From NCBI GenBank assembly GCA_024663395.1, contig JANFAH010000089.1:108405-172404 (forward strand): a DNA stretch of 64,000 nt. The letters run 5' to 3'. Below the pieces are notes generated by a model that searched no databases, was not told where the DNA came from, and saw only the letters and a program-made list of their open reading frames with translations. This document shows positions 23,860 through 34,385 of the stretch, piece by piece. The translations under genes and the position numbers were made by a program. Positions within the stretch are counted from its first letter, which is position 1. The number at the start of each line of letters is the position of its first letter. The DNA comes from Pisolithus tinctorius (lineage: Eukaryota > Basidiomycota > Agaricomycetes > Boletales > Pisolithaceae).

Positions 23860-24478
23860 AAGAGTGGGTCATCGTGGATAGCTTGATGTCCACAGAATCG
23901 TGGGTTGGTTCAAATGAGTAGTTGATAAGGATGTCGTAATTCCGAAAAAACGAGTTTGCCAGCGCGTGTTCCCTAACCAAGGCTGAGCCAACCTCGAGGC
24001 ACCCATGACGGTTCCACTCTGCGGATGGCAACCCAAAACCTCGTAACGATCCCTATTGCAATATGATGACCGTGGTGACTTCCTACACGAGTACTCGAGG
24101 GAGCCTTTCTCTCCGAACTCAAGGGTGGGGTGAGGCATTGGATGATACAGTCAGTTTCCCGGTGTCCCCCATGCTAGTGCCAGTAACGTTTGACCGTGTT
24201 CGCGTTTCTTCTGCTGGAGAGTTCAGTGCGTGCGGTACTTTGTAACTCCATATTTTCAGGAGTTGTGACTGCGGCTGACCGTTGCGCAACATTATCACGT
24301 CTGCGATGCACTTTTTTCGGAGGATGTTGCTGTGGTTGACGGGACTCAGGCACCTGACATTGCTAAGTTGGCGGATTGGAACGGGAACGGGATAAAATTT
24401 ACTCGCAAGGCAACAGAGCGGAATATCACTACACAAGCAATTCGAGGGTGATTTTTGTCTACACTGCGGTGCCGACAT
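23860..24478 (-). pseudogene. Minus-strand hypothetical gene, unit A copy (stop codon)
   Basis: The candidate start is an ATG at 24478 (MSAPQCRQKSPSNC), followed by a GTAAAT donor and a CAACTTAG acceptor. The next exon reads VPESRQPQQHPPKK, then an Arg-rich stretch and SAAVTTPENMELQ. In unit A a CAG-to-TAG change near 24177 interrupts the frame, while unit B stays open to 56850. The basic, Gln/Pro/Arg-rich sequence resembles a nuclear protein tail, but I recognise no domain. Reading phase between the two exons is unresolved. It is transcribed away from the plus-strand gene starting 45 bp to the right, if both starts are correct. Confidence 0.4.
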
Positions 24479-24522
24479 GTATGAAATAACATTGGCAACT
24501 AGCTACAACGAGAGCTCGCCGG

Positions 24523-26870
24523 TTGCTTGGAAGCATGAATTTTATGCCAGAAACCCATGCGCAGATGGGAGGAAGTAGGGCCAAAGGAATGAACGATACT
24601 GTCGACTTGATCCAGGACCTTTTGGAAAGCTGGCTGGATTGTTGTTCCCGTATGATGTATCCAGTTCTACCATCAAACATTGAGCCTTTAAATGAGGATG
24701 TTTCCCATTCATCAGTCCTACAGTCATTTCCCCGGCCACAGCTATGATAGGCCCCCAACCATATTGAAAAATTTCTCATTTGATGGGTTCGAAGCGTTGT
24801 CGGGTCGGAGTCGGTTACGAAATAAGTGAGAAATAGCAAGATTTTTTTCGCGGTCTGAACATAAATGCATATACTGACGCTTGTGAAATATATAACGCAC
24901 TGAGACACGGATGGCGTTCATGCAGTGAAGAATGCTCACCTTCTCGTTCTGATTTTCAGATCTTATGTATAAGCCGCTATCCAGTGTGATCCGCATGAAC
25001 AAAACAGTCGGGAATTGATCAGCGACACCTCCCGGAAGCTAAGCTTAGGGGATTTGCATGTGCCCTCAAGAACTTGTCCCATCTGACAATACTTCATGAT
25101 CACCATCTCTCGTTGGCCGGGCCCAATCGGTGCTGCATGCTGACGGAGGCTAAAGGAAGATTAGTCGGCGGAGACGAGTGGAATATGGCTTGGTCAGCTA
25201 ATCTTAATTATATGAAAAACATGATTGCAGACCAATGCGAAGAGTTTGGTTGATGGAAGTGCCAGCTGTGTTTATACCTTACCATAGTGCATTTTTGCAA
25301 CAAAAAGTGATGCCACGAGAGCCAGAACACAAATCATCCGAGGTCATACTCGTGAAAGAATTCTCGCTGTTACGTACGTACCTGCAGCAGCACTCCTTGC
25401 GGTGCCGGACGAACCGCGTGAACGAATTGTATGGCAATTGAGTACTGAATGCTTACCTCCGTCGACCCTGATTTTCTGCACACGATCCTCGTGAGGTAGT
25501 CGATTGAAGAGGAATAGCATGTCAATCGTATTGATAAAGACCCTGGCGGACTTTATATAAAGACGAGTGTTGAGGAGGGGCTGATGATCCTGATCGCACT
25601 GAGGGACTACTACTGTATGGGGAACGACCGTCAACCGATTACCGCAGACGTGTGGGGGAAGGGCGTGGCGGAGGGTGATTTGTTCTCACGAGCGTCCTGG
25701 GGTGGGACGGCCATAGACAGCTAGGAGTGGAACTGCTGCTCCCTAATACAGCTGAGTGGTCAACCATCCATAAGCTAGCAGTGATGACTTCCCTCAGGTA
25801 CATGGTTGAACTTGATCTCATCGATAGGGCCGACATTGTTCTAAACGAATGTGAATCGAAATACGTACCAACAGAACAGGAGGTACCGATTACGAGTATC
25901 GACCCTAGTAGAACAGCAGTGCGAAGATAGTGGATGGAGAAGTGCCATAAAGACGGGAGGAAATACACCAGTGTTGCAGCGCCATGGGTTACGAGGCGCG
26001 AATACGACGGATTTGCGCTTGTAAATCGTGCACTGGAAATGTTTAGCGTATCGAGCGTTTGCACTGGTAGCAGATGGAATCAGACCACACATGGCCGTGT
26101 TCGGTCGCAGACGCGAGTTTTGCCATCCGGGAGCAAAGGACCAATGGCTGCGGGGACCATGATGGAGTTACGGCTCGGCCCGGCGGGAATATTGGGAGAT
26201 TGCACCCAGTTGATTTCTCGAATTCAATATTGCTCCCTCCACTTACCAATTGAAGAATGCGTGTGAATCGTAAACCGTGTCATTGAATGTTGGGGGTTGC
26301 CAAGGCTCGTGAATGGGAGATGTATTCCACCTCGTAAGGAATGGGAACAAACGTAGGGATTCCTGGGTTAGGCATATATGCCGCCCCCTATGCACCTTCG
26401 AAGGCGAGAAGACAAAGATCTCGCTGGCCTGTGCGCGGATTTTTTTAGAGTACAGACCCAGGTACGTGGCCTAAAACAAGCCTATGTTTTCGGCAGAGAA
26501 GAGTTTCGGGAGGTATCAGACTAGAGACGACCGTCGTGTAGGAGACGGGACTAGTAGAACAGCCCTATTGGTGAAACGCGAATGCGCGCCGGTGCCAGTG
26601 GGGATTAGTTTCGTGTCGATGAAGAACATTACAGCGAATTGAAATGTTATACATACCGCAATGTGGCGATATGGCGCACCCTACACGTCACAGATGCTTT
26701 GGCCATTGGATTTCGGATTGAAATGGAAGGTGGAGGTGCGCTCACCCCCGTGGAGACCATTCAGTAGTAACGCAGACGCTATACAGACTTGCTAGCACAG
26801 AGTTCAGTGCTAATCCGATGCGCTGCAACGCCGCGGCGGTCCTTCGTTTGAAGTCAGTTTCAGGAGTTAT
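24523..26870 (+). pseudogene. Plus-strand multi-exon gene X, unit A copy (broken)
   Basis: Exon-like stretches in order are: 24523-24747 (MNDTVDLIQDLLESWLDCC); about 25014-25234 (LRGFACALKNLSHLTILHDHHLSL, which looks like one leucine-rich repeat or a helical segment); 25255-25491 (HTRERILAVTYVPAAALLAV, ending at a GTGAGG donor); 25571-25690 (EEGLMILIALRDYYCMGND); 25729-25930 (LGVELLLPNTAEW, after an ACAG acceptor); 25934-26040; and 26393-26522. Several join through plausible GT-AG introns. Unit A is broken: a lost C near 24752, a CGA-to-TGA change near 24828, a one-base loss near 25330, a missing 820-bp block after 25925 and a TGG-to-TAG change at 26521. Family not recognised. Confidence 0.5.
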
Positions 26871-27047
26871 GTAATGGTGTCCCAAGGAGATTATATAATC
26901 GGACGACATCGTCCGTCCCGTCTCCGAAAGAAATCAGTCTCATCCCACCCCCAGCAATGACATTGACATGTCAACCGTTGCTATTTGTAAACGCGAACAA
27001 AGTCACCTAGCTTTACATAGAACATCAGGTTCGTTCACCATATCGAC

Positions 27048-28560
27048 ATGCCCGAAGGAGTACTGGTTACGGACTTTCCCCTCAAGCAGCATCCTACCGG
27101 GCCTAACCCTTCCATCGTGAACTATGGTGACGTTCTCTCGCCTTATGCTACCAAGTCAATCGGCCTGAGTATGTTGAAGGAGCAAACCCAGGGGGACACA
27201 CTTTAGATCGACATGCTCGAAGTGAGGATTGGAGCTTGCGGTTGGACCGCACTCATTCTGGGATTTGGGCTTCTCGCAGACGAGTTTACGAGGCTATCCT
27301 CAAGATCTGGGACCTCACCACGGTAAGTACCAGTACTTGGCATAAGGATGGATGTGGAAACGAGACGGCGGTGTGAAGTCTCCGCAATACGTACCTGGAT
27401 AAGGAGAAAAGTATACGTGTGCTTATTCCTCCGCCCGTTTGCCGGCGAGGTGGGTGTGGCGCATGGTGCACCTGGATCTTGGTCGACTATTCCACTTTAT
27501 ATGACTGGTGAAAATATAGACATGAAGCATTTGTGTGAGGGGCTCAACGCCGTATCTACCTTCCCAGGCGGAAGGTGCACTTTTCTCCATCGGGGTAAGT
27601 GGCTAGATTGGCTTCTGGTGGTTTAGGCGTCATGGATGATGTTAGGCTTATTGCGGATATCCGCCCCGGGATGGACTTACTGCACGAGGTGATGGAGAGG
27701 TAAGTTGAGTGATGCTAATCGTTAGCCGTGTCCGCGGAAGAGTGTTGAATGCACGAGCGTTCCCCATAGAGGATTGCGGTACGCTTGGTTCCATCTATCT
27801 TCTCTAATTCATACGAGGCATCAAAATGGGCACTGCTACCGAAGAGTTGGCGAAGGTCGTTGCGTGGCTCACAGTCCGCAAGGACAAACCTTACGCAAAA
27901 TATTCCAACTTTAAAGTAACCAGTCCTGATGCTGGAGAAAAGGAATACTATTGCGCATCGGCGCTGATTCTGGTTTGTGCTCGGGTTCATACCGTTCTTT
28001 TCAAACCTTCGAAAGTGTTACTGCATCGACCGACAGATATCAGGGAAGCCCGAACATAAACTGGAAAGACAGGAGGCATACATGCTGTACGATGTGGCTG
28101 GAGACTCGAGAACGCATGAAGTAGCAAGAGGTCACCGTTGACGCCATCGGTGGTGTGCTGGGATCTACTCAGGTGGTGAGCATCTTACACCTCATAATGA
28201 ACCACGAAGTGGATATGGTCAGCCACGTAAGTCTAGTCATGTTACGTTTTGGTTGAGGTCACTGATATAGCATAGGTTCCGAGGTTGGGATGATGATACC
28301 CAAACATGTCTCTGAGAAAGTCCGTGGAAGATCAAGATCCTTGCTTGCTCAGATATGTACACCGTGCAACTATAACTAGAACATACGGGTGCGACGATCC
28401 AATAGACCAGTCTAATATCACATCCTCTCTAACAGCCTTGCACCTGACAAGTAACAATCGCATCGCAGCACCATTGACACCCGCGCGCAGAGTTCCAACC
28501 ATAACCTCGCCCTCGCATTACCCAGGCCCCTGGCCACGAGGATCTCCTATGCAGCAGTGA
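27048..28560 (+). CDS. Hypothetical multi-exon gene next to the duplication breakpoint
   Basis: The candidate start is ATG at 27048 (MPEGVLVTDFPLKQHPTGPN). The 5' exons (27048 to about 27594) are only partly resolved: 27280-27322 reads RVYEAILKIWDLTT before GTAAGT. From 27646 the chain is convincing: 27646-27699, 27741-27778, 27818-27972, 28037-28120 and 28173-28226. All join in frame across 39-64-nt introns. They read LIADIRPGMDLLHEVMER, then ATEELAKVVAWLTVRKDKPY, then a SPDAGEKEYYCASALIL segment, then KPEHKLERQEAYMLYDVAG, then VVSILHLIMNHEVDMVSH. Exons after 28226 are uncertain; a frame ends with TGA at 28560. The predicted protein is soluble, and I recognise no family. Its upstream 450 bp are the duplicated upstream region of the FAD oxidoreductase. 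Confidence 0.55.
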
Positions 28561-29260
28561 TAGTGTGGGACAAGCGGAAGGCAAAAATGTCACTACTCTA
28601 CCGCATCTTCAAAGCCGTTGCGACAACACTAGAGTAGGTCCTGAGTAGGACTGCGATATCTCAGGCGTGCGTCAATCTAGGCTGGGGTCGGCAGCGGCAA
28701 AAGTTGTGAGCGTACTGCAAGTAAGGTCCGGAGTCGCCTTGAAAGGATAACTTCCTGTCCCAATTGCGAGTATAAGTGTTTATTCCGACAGCGTGTTAGT
28801 GGACGATCAGTAATTGGTAGACACTGCGTACCGCTCGTCTTGGATCTTAATGCCTATGATAGCGACTTATTGGCTGACTGTCTCAGGATCCTCAAAGGCG
28901 TTGCGCGTTTCTTCGTTCCGCTTCATTTGCTCGTGCATGACAGATGACGTCTCTTTGATGATCTGATCGAGGAAGACAGGGGTACCCTTCCTTGGTACTC
29001 ATACCCGACGACAACCCGTAATTCAGGTGCTCGGGTCGATTGACCCACGGGAAAACCCATCAGATCTAAGATTTCGAAGAACTGGGCAAGATGAAGATCC
29101 TGCCGCGAAGCGACAGCGCATATCATCTTGTCGAAATGGCATTGTTCGTAGGTTCGATCAGCGACGCCTAGGGATGCACCATCCCATCTTCGATTATATC
29201 ATGAGTTAATGTAATCGGATATAGGAGGTACATTACCTGCTTCGCAGAGGATCGATTTCC
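28561..29260. other. No gene recognised
   Basis: I find no supported exon here. Short minus-strand frames at 28923-29126 show no splice context, and there is no second copy in the window for comparison. Confidence 0.3.
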
Positions 29261-29616
29261 CTATTTTCCACCTTTCCGGGTCGACAAAACCTGACGCCGT
29301 TCACGCCAGTAATCAATCCCAGCTGGTCGAGGTGTGCTGCTTGTCTCGTCATTCCCTGCCGGCCCGCTTTCGCTCATGTAGCGATCAAAGGTGAGGTCTA
29401 ATCGACCGTATTCCTCGGCGTATTCCTTGACGATGAAATTGAGCGGCTTCGACTAACGTTAAAATTGCATTCTGCCTCTCGGGACACCCCAACATATACG
29501 TCATAGAAATGCTTGGTACCATTCTTTTTGAGCTCTTCCAGAGAGCTATGTTCCTCGAAACCAACCGCGATCATGCCGAACTGAGCCGCAGCGAGGAGTG
29601 TCACGTTGATGCACAA
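29261..29616 (-). CDS. 3' exons of an unrecognised minus-strand gene
   Basis: Two exons join at phase 0 across a 47-nt intron (29499-29453, GTATAT donor, TTAG acceptor). The upstream exon (from about 29616 to 29500) reads AQFGMIAVGFEEHSSLEEL and NGTKHFYD. The downstream exon (29452-29261) reads SKPLNFIVKEYAEEYGRLDL, continues through a Ser/Thr/Pro-rich linker and ends RRQVLSTRKGGK before TAG. The composition and the clean junction support coding. The 5' part of the gene has not been found. No domain recognised. Confidence 0.55.
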
Positions 29617-30698
29617 CGCACATAAAACGGGTTACCCGCGCTCCTCAAGTGTCAAGATAGTTAGTGAGGCGGCGCCCCAACTGCGAGCCTTGCACAGGTT
29701 GATCAGGCATAGGCTGATTATAGTAGTTTGGAAGTATCCGACACAGAATGGTTTTGCTTCGAGACATCAGGCGATGAGAACTCGGTAACGGCTTTTTTTC
29801 TGCTTCTGGGTACTCAGTGACGGCTTTGCAGCTGGGCCTTAGTCACGTAAAGGTATGAATATGATCGAGGACCACATGAATAAGACTGGCATTGTCAAGT
29901 TGGAGTCTATCGTAGGTGATGGACACTGCAGAACTCGCATTTCTTTTCATAATCGACGCCAGTGTACGCCTGCGCAAGGGCTAGCTGCAACAGTACATAA
30001 GAGAACGGTTTGCGATGTGGCAGCCATAGATTGAGGAGGACATGGGGTAAAGATGAGAGGGATGGAACCGCGACCGAGCATGGATCCCACCCATAGCATC
30101 GGAGTTTCACGTCGGAGACAAAAATCGTGTAAGGTTCAGTTTTGCGCATTGCGCGCCCACAACATTGTTTGCCTCCCATTTGAAACTCCGCTTATGACCT
30201 GGACCCGAAATTAGGGGGGGTTTAGCGGCCCGAGTTGGTCCATCGAAACCTGCCTTGCTGTGAGCAGTAGGCCCAGGCCAGCTTTGTGATTCGAAGCTTT
30301 ATTGTTACACCACAAGGTCACTCCTTCGTTCGTTGGGCTCGATTCATTGGTGATTATTCTCGTGCCCGCTGTGAATAGCTCCGTGGCATCTGGGCCGCGG
30401 CTGTTTGCCTGACATTGTGAATTGAAGATTTCATGCGACTATGGATCCAGATTCCAGGAGATACGCAACTTCCTTCGGGTGTGATGCGCGCTTTTGAGAG
30501 CAAGTGTTTTATTATATGGTACATATTTCTGAAACTAAAGTTGGACGTGCAGAAAACATACAGCAAACATCATTTACAGCTCAGCAGCCTCGTCCTCCAA
30601 GGTGTTACTAACACCAGCAACCACAATTGCCATAACCTGACGATAGAGCATTTACGCACGTGGAACGGCACTGGATAAGTAACTTACGGTGTCGCGTA
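29617..30698. other. Unresolved; may hold 5' exons of the minus-strand gene
   Basis: Short minus-strand frames (for example 29907-30179) have no convincing splice partners. An ATG in a family-like context (TTCACAATGTCAGG) lies at about 30413-30415 on the minus strand, but it is followed by a stop after 25 codons. Confidence 0.3.
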
Positions 30699-31008
30699 TC
30701 ACACAGCGTCACCAAGTGTGTATGAACGCCTGTCTTGTTGCATGAGGTGTATGCCGAATGAAGCCAAGAGTGATGACTTACGTGTTGATGCCCTGGAAGT
30801 GAACAGGGTCCTCGTCGCCATGCTGGCATTGTGAACCGACGGTGTAAAATGCTTGTCCTTGGAAATACAGGTAAGCAGACTTGCAATTTGGGCAAATCGT
30901 TTGAACAGGAAAATTCTGGGAGAGAATGAGTGTGGAATTTTCTGATGTCGCCATTTCCAGCCCCTCTGGGACGGCAGGGAAATACTCTGGGTATGTTCCG
31001 CTGGACAT
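30699..31008 (-). CDS. Small intron-dense family, single-copy member, 85 aa
   Basis: Exon 1 (31008-30782, 227 nt) starts at an ATG in the family context CGACAATG: MSSGTYPEYFPAVPEGLEM. It holds an NFPVQTICPNCKSAYLYFQ segment with a CPNC pair and ends at GDEDPVHFQGINT, phase 2, before a GTAAGT donor. The 52-nt intron ends CAACAAGACAG. The second exon (30729-30699) reads RSYTLGDAV then TGA. The junction region matches members 1 and 2 (NGVNP followed by RSYTL), which places this gene in the family although it lies outside the duplicated units. The longer first exon may represent an ancestral form. A downstream GTAAGT could extend the transcript. Confidence 0.55.
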
Positions 31009-32690
31009 TGTCGATGCGCTATGGTTCTAGTGACAACACATCACTTTTTATAAGCCTAGGGTGCGTGCGTGCAATGGGATCTTTACCCAAGCGACGCAGG
31101 CCAAGCCTGTTGGATCTTCTGCGAATGGCCAACGGCGTCGTGGCGCAGTGAATCATGCAATGAGATCGAGTGGTAAGCAATATCTCTTCACAGGAGCTAC
31201 GGATGTGCATATTATCAAATTATCAATGCGATGCCTGCCTTCTGGCGTGTTTGCAATCGGATCTGTGAAGAGAAAACGACGAAACCTCGCGGAAAATGAC
31301 ACACGAAAGTGGTATGTGGAACTGGAGTGGCGTATACAGAAAATAAAGGTAACTGAAGCTTCCATTCTACTCGTGTTTACTTGAACCATCCATGTCCATG
31401 TTCTCATAAGAAGCTCTATCTCCGTCAGGGGCCTTTGTTCTTCAGTCATCAGCCAGAGCAAGGAATGCAGGCTAAGACGTGGTACTCCACAGATGCATAT
31501 GTAGATCCAGTACGCATTTATCAACTACTATACTGTTGACCAGAATCTTCCTGACCTCAAAACAGGGGAATTTTGTCTTCGGCTGGATCATCTGTGTGAA
31601 CCAAACATCTGCAATGTCCATTGCGATAAGCCGATAACATAGAGTAACTGAGAACGAATTAGAAATCCGAATCATGAGAAATTTTCCATGAGAAATGTTC
31701 AACAGCTTTGCTAACAATGGGACCGCTGTGCAGGACAAATGCAAACAGTTGGCGGTCAGCGTGTCCGCTGAGGAGCAGGCTAACTCCAGATATCCGCGCG
31801 GTAAAGCCGCACTGCGGAATCAATCTGATCACACTTACAGCAGGAATCAAGCTGTACGTATTGCGTACAGAATTCATCAATAATAGCTAAGTACCCACGT
31901 TATTGGACCACAAGCCAGCCCGGAAATCATTCGGTAGTGAGTTGAGGGAAACTGAATTTCCTCTTCAGATGGAGGCAAGTGCCCCAAACAGTGCGCTCCA
32001 AGGCTTCTGAAAGCATGCAGAAAATAATCATTAGAGTGCGCGATACATATCCAGAGCTTAAATTTAACTCTAAACAAGTCCAGGTGACTCCGTAGAAGTA
32101 GACGGAACAGGAGCCGGTGGTGGAATGAAATGCCTCCGCGCAAATAGAAAGTCCGACCCGCGATCATGGCTACATGGTAATCACAGCAAACTTCTGCGAG
32201 TGAATGGCCGTCCTGTCGTGGGTTGCGCGTGGCACGCTCCTACATATTTCAAAATGACAAACCATGTCCCATCAGAGAGACGGGGAATGACAGAATCGCG
32301 GTCACGACCGGTCAGTGACGGGTTTAAACAGGTTTAAACCATTTTTTCGCTTCCTAATGCCCGCGAGAGGGAAACACCGCCGCGGGAGCAAGTAAAATGC
32401 GTCATCTCAGATCGAACCTGATCTTTCAGAGCGCAGAGCTGGCTATTGTTATGTTCAGCTAGCAAGTCTGTGTTTGCTCCGAAGTGAGTTGGCCATCCAA
32501 AGCGTGCACAGCACGTATCTGAGTGGTTCATGTGTCTCAGCTGCATATGTTTCTCCTGGACCTGGACCTGGACCTGGCTATCTTCGTTCCGAGATTTTGG
32601 ATTCCTAGGTAGATGGGATACGAAGCAAGGCAACTAGGGGAAGGAGTAAGAACGGGGAAGCAGAAGCATGCAGACAATGTTACCTCACAT
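31009..32690. other. No gene called; fragments related to the member 6 upstream region
   Basis: The minus strand at 31250-31310 (reading the GAGGTTTCGTCGTTTT region) resembles the sequence upstream of member 6 at about 21970-22040. This part is therefore also related to the family modules. The rest shows short frames only. Three tandem GGACCT hexamers lie at 32557-32574. A short palindromic TTTAAAC pair lies near 32320-32340. Confidence 0.35.
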
Positions 32691-33197
32691 AAGCCTGCCA
32701 CCCCCAAACGCCCGGCAATCACACACCCCGTCACCCCCACGCTCTTCCCTCGCACCCAACCCAATCCACCCCTCCCCTGCCCGGGCCGCATGCCACAACC
32801 GTTCACATGTCCCCCCAGCATCCCTCGCCCCCCGTCCGCGCTGTTAAACGCCATGACAGCCCCAGATACTCGGACATGGAAGAACGCGCTATATCCCCTA
32901 CCAGTTGGCCTCACGGCCGCCGGATACGTGTAGATAGACTCAAACGTCTAGCCGAAGTCATAAACCTACCTTACCTCAAGGCGGAGCGTCTAAAACGGCC
33001 GGCGGGAACGGCGGACTAATGGGGAGCCCAGGCTCTGCCATTAGGGCATTCGCTCGCTGGTAAGGACTGGTGGGCCACAGGAGGCCCAAGCTAGAACGTT
33101 GAATTAGTTAGAATAGTGCAACATAGGGTAATCCCTCCCTCACGCACTTTAATCCAGATATATATAAAAATAAAAAAAATAAAAAAGCCTGCCACCC
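32691..33197 (+). mobile_element. 5'-truncated non-LTR retrotransposon (LINE-type) 3' end with target-site duplication
   Basis: A 13-bp direct repeat AAGCCTGCCACCC occurs at 32691-32703 and 33185-33197. Between them are about 480 bp ending in an A-rich tail (an AAAAATAAAAAAAATAAAAAAG-like run near 33160-33186). Removing one repeat and the insert restores collinearity with unit A at about 28-50. The insert is very C-rich at its 5' end and carries a plus-strand frame ending at 33019 with a basic segment (RIRVDRLKRLAEVINLPYLK). Target-site duplication plus A-rich 3' end and a truncated 5' end are the classical marks of LINE insertion. The reverse transcriptase itself is absent. A SINE-like non-autonomous element is the alternative. 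Confidence 0.75.
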
Positions 33198-33228
33198 TGC
33201 AGCCACATTGAAAGCGCTCACCTACAGC

Positions 33229-33862
33229 ATGACTTCACCTACACATCAGCGGCAGTCCTCCCAAAAGTCTCCCTCCATTAACGATACCCAATTCCATGAC
33301 AACAGGCAAAAAAAAAAGAGCAAAGCAGCTTTCCTCAAAGGACGTGCAGACATTACAGAAGAATATTGACGACTTGATCGAGTGTACACAGATCATTGAC
33401 GAGCGCGATGCGCTCGTTCATATAATTACTCCCACGACGATGTTGTTGCCTCCCACTCTCCCGCCCAATAATTACAAGGTAAGATTGTTCGCCAAGCCCT
33501 TATCAATTTCCTCAGATTCTTCAGTAGTCACCTCACTGACCTATAGCAGACGACGCACCCGTCAGCACACGACCTTCCACCTTCCCATTCACTGGCTCAT
33601 TCATGCGCGATCGATGCGGAGGTGAATCATGGCGGCGGCGGGGTGGCGAGTCTCGCCTTCCCATCATGTGAGTATCAGTGCCGACGAGGTGAAGGAGATC
33701 GACAAGGGGAAGATGGCAAACATAAGTCCTCGTGATTTTGGTCTCGCCCGTAGTTGCAATCACATTCCTGTGTGTAGTCCCCGTCATGTTGAACACACAG
33801 CCAAGTCTAGTAGCTATGCAAGCCAAGCCCTGACTATGGCCCTTGCTGTAGTCCTTCTGTGA
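33229..33862 (+). pseudogene. Left-end plus-strand gene, unit B copy
   Basis: The ATG at 33229 opens MTSPTHQRQSSQKSP. A 10-A run at 33308-33317 puts the downstream frame out by one base. After it the sequence reads RAKQLSSKDVQTLQKNIDDL, DERDALVHIITPTTMLL and PPTLPPNNYK to a GTAAGA donor at 33479. Exon-like stretches at about 33546-33720 (DAEVNHGGGGVASLAF) and 33796-33857 (AKSSSYASQALTMALAVV) follow. A TGA (33739-33741) replaces the unit A sense codon. The poly-A slip could be a sequencing error, in which case exon 1 is intact. Family unknown. Confidence 0.4.
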
Positions 33863-34013
33863 AGTTGGTGAGCGTCAGACACACTACCAAGAATCCACAG
33901 ATGTGTCAGTACAATGTCAGTGCGCAGCATTGTTCCAGGCGAATTCTGGGAAGAGGGAGCCGAGATAGACGCCGTACTTACAGCAATAGACAACGATGCT
34001 GAGTCGCGAGAAC

Positions 34014-34385
34014 TCATGGGCTTACTTGTGTACGTTGTGTAGGAAGCAGACCCACGTTCAACGTGAAACTGAGACGAGCATTGATAGACTTCTTAGAGGT
34101 CTTGTCAGGACCTGACAAAGCTTGTTGTTCGTCGTTGCTCGTGACTGCGAAGGTGCGCGCACCGCCAGCATCACTTGCAACACCCACTGAACCAGAACTG
34201 TCATGTTCCTTCCTCATTTTTCCTTCGTGTTTCCCCTGCGACAGAATTTCCCTCCCTGCAATGCTTCCATGGGTGTTAGGGCAGTTCATGCGGATGCGGC
34301 TGCCAATACTTGCACGGATACGGGCAGCCGCGGTGGATAGACCGTGCGCACTCTGTATAACTTCAGCGTGAGCATCGTTGTCCAT
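34014..34385 (-). CDS. Hypothetical Ser/Lys-rich hydrophilic protein, unit B copy
   Basis: A 123-codon frame from ATG, ortholog of 936-1316. It begins MDNDAHAEVIQSAHGL and keeps the GKHEGKMRKEHDSSGS and TSNDEQQALSGPDKTS segments with mostly conservative changes. The two units diverge after DKTS by an extra base, consistent with an intron donor there. No domain or localisation signal is visible. Confidence 0.45.
   Translation of the reverse strand: MDNDAHAEVIQSAHGLSTAAARIRASIGSRIRMNCPNTHGSIAGREILSQGKHEGKMRKEHDSSGSVGVASDAGGARTFAVTSNDEQQALSGPDKTSKKSINARLSFTLNVGLLPTQRTQVSP

Larger units (their letters stand above)
1..26962. repeat. Segmental duplication, unit A (left copy)
   Basis: This block is collinear, in direct orientation, with about 32670-60666. 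Matching landmarks include the small-gene starts at 6750/39340, 10132/42822, 12141/44923, 16149/48871 and 21764/54429. The match ends at 26962, six bases into the sequence ATGACA, which in unit B is the start of the FAD oxidoreductase. Unit A continues left of the window. By eye the left few kb differ from unit B far more (roughly one base in eight) than the right few kb (a few percent). Single-base frameshifts and CpG transitions are scattered throughout. Confidence 0.93.
26963..32669. other. Single-copy segment between the two units
   Basis: This segment has no counterpart after 60666, where unit B instead continues into the FAD oxidoreductase. It carries a plus-strand gene (27048-28560), minus-strand exons (29261-29616) and a single-copy member of the small intron-dense family (30699-31008). 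Confidence 0.75.

Noticed and set aside
32537..32933. Two overlapping open frames of over 100 codons on opposite strands, rich in Pro or Gly
   Set aside because: They span the junction between host DNA and the C-rich retroelement insertion, so they arise from base composition.
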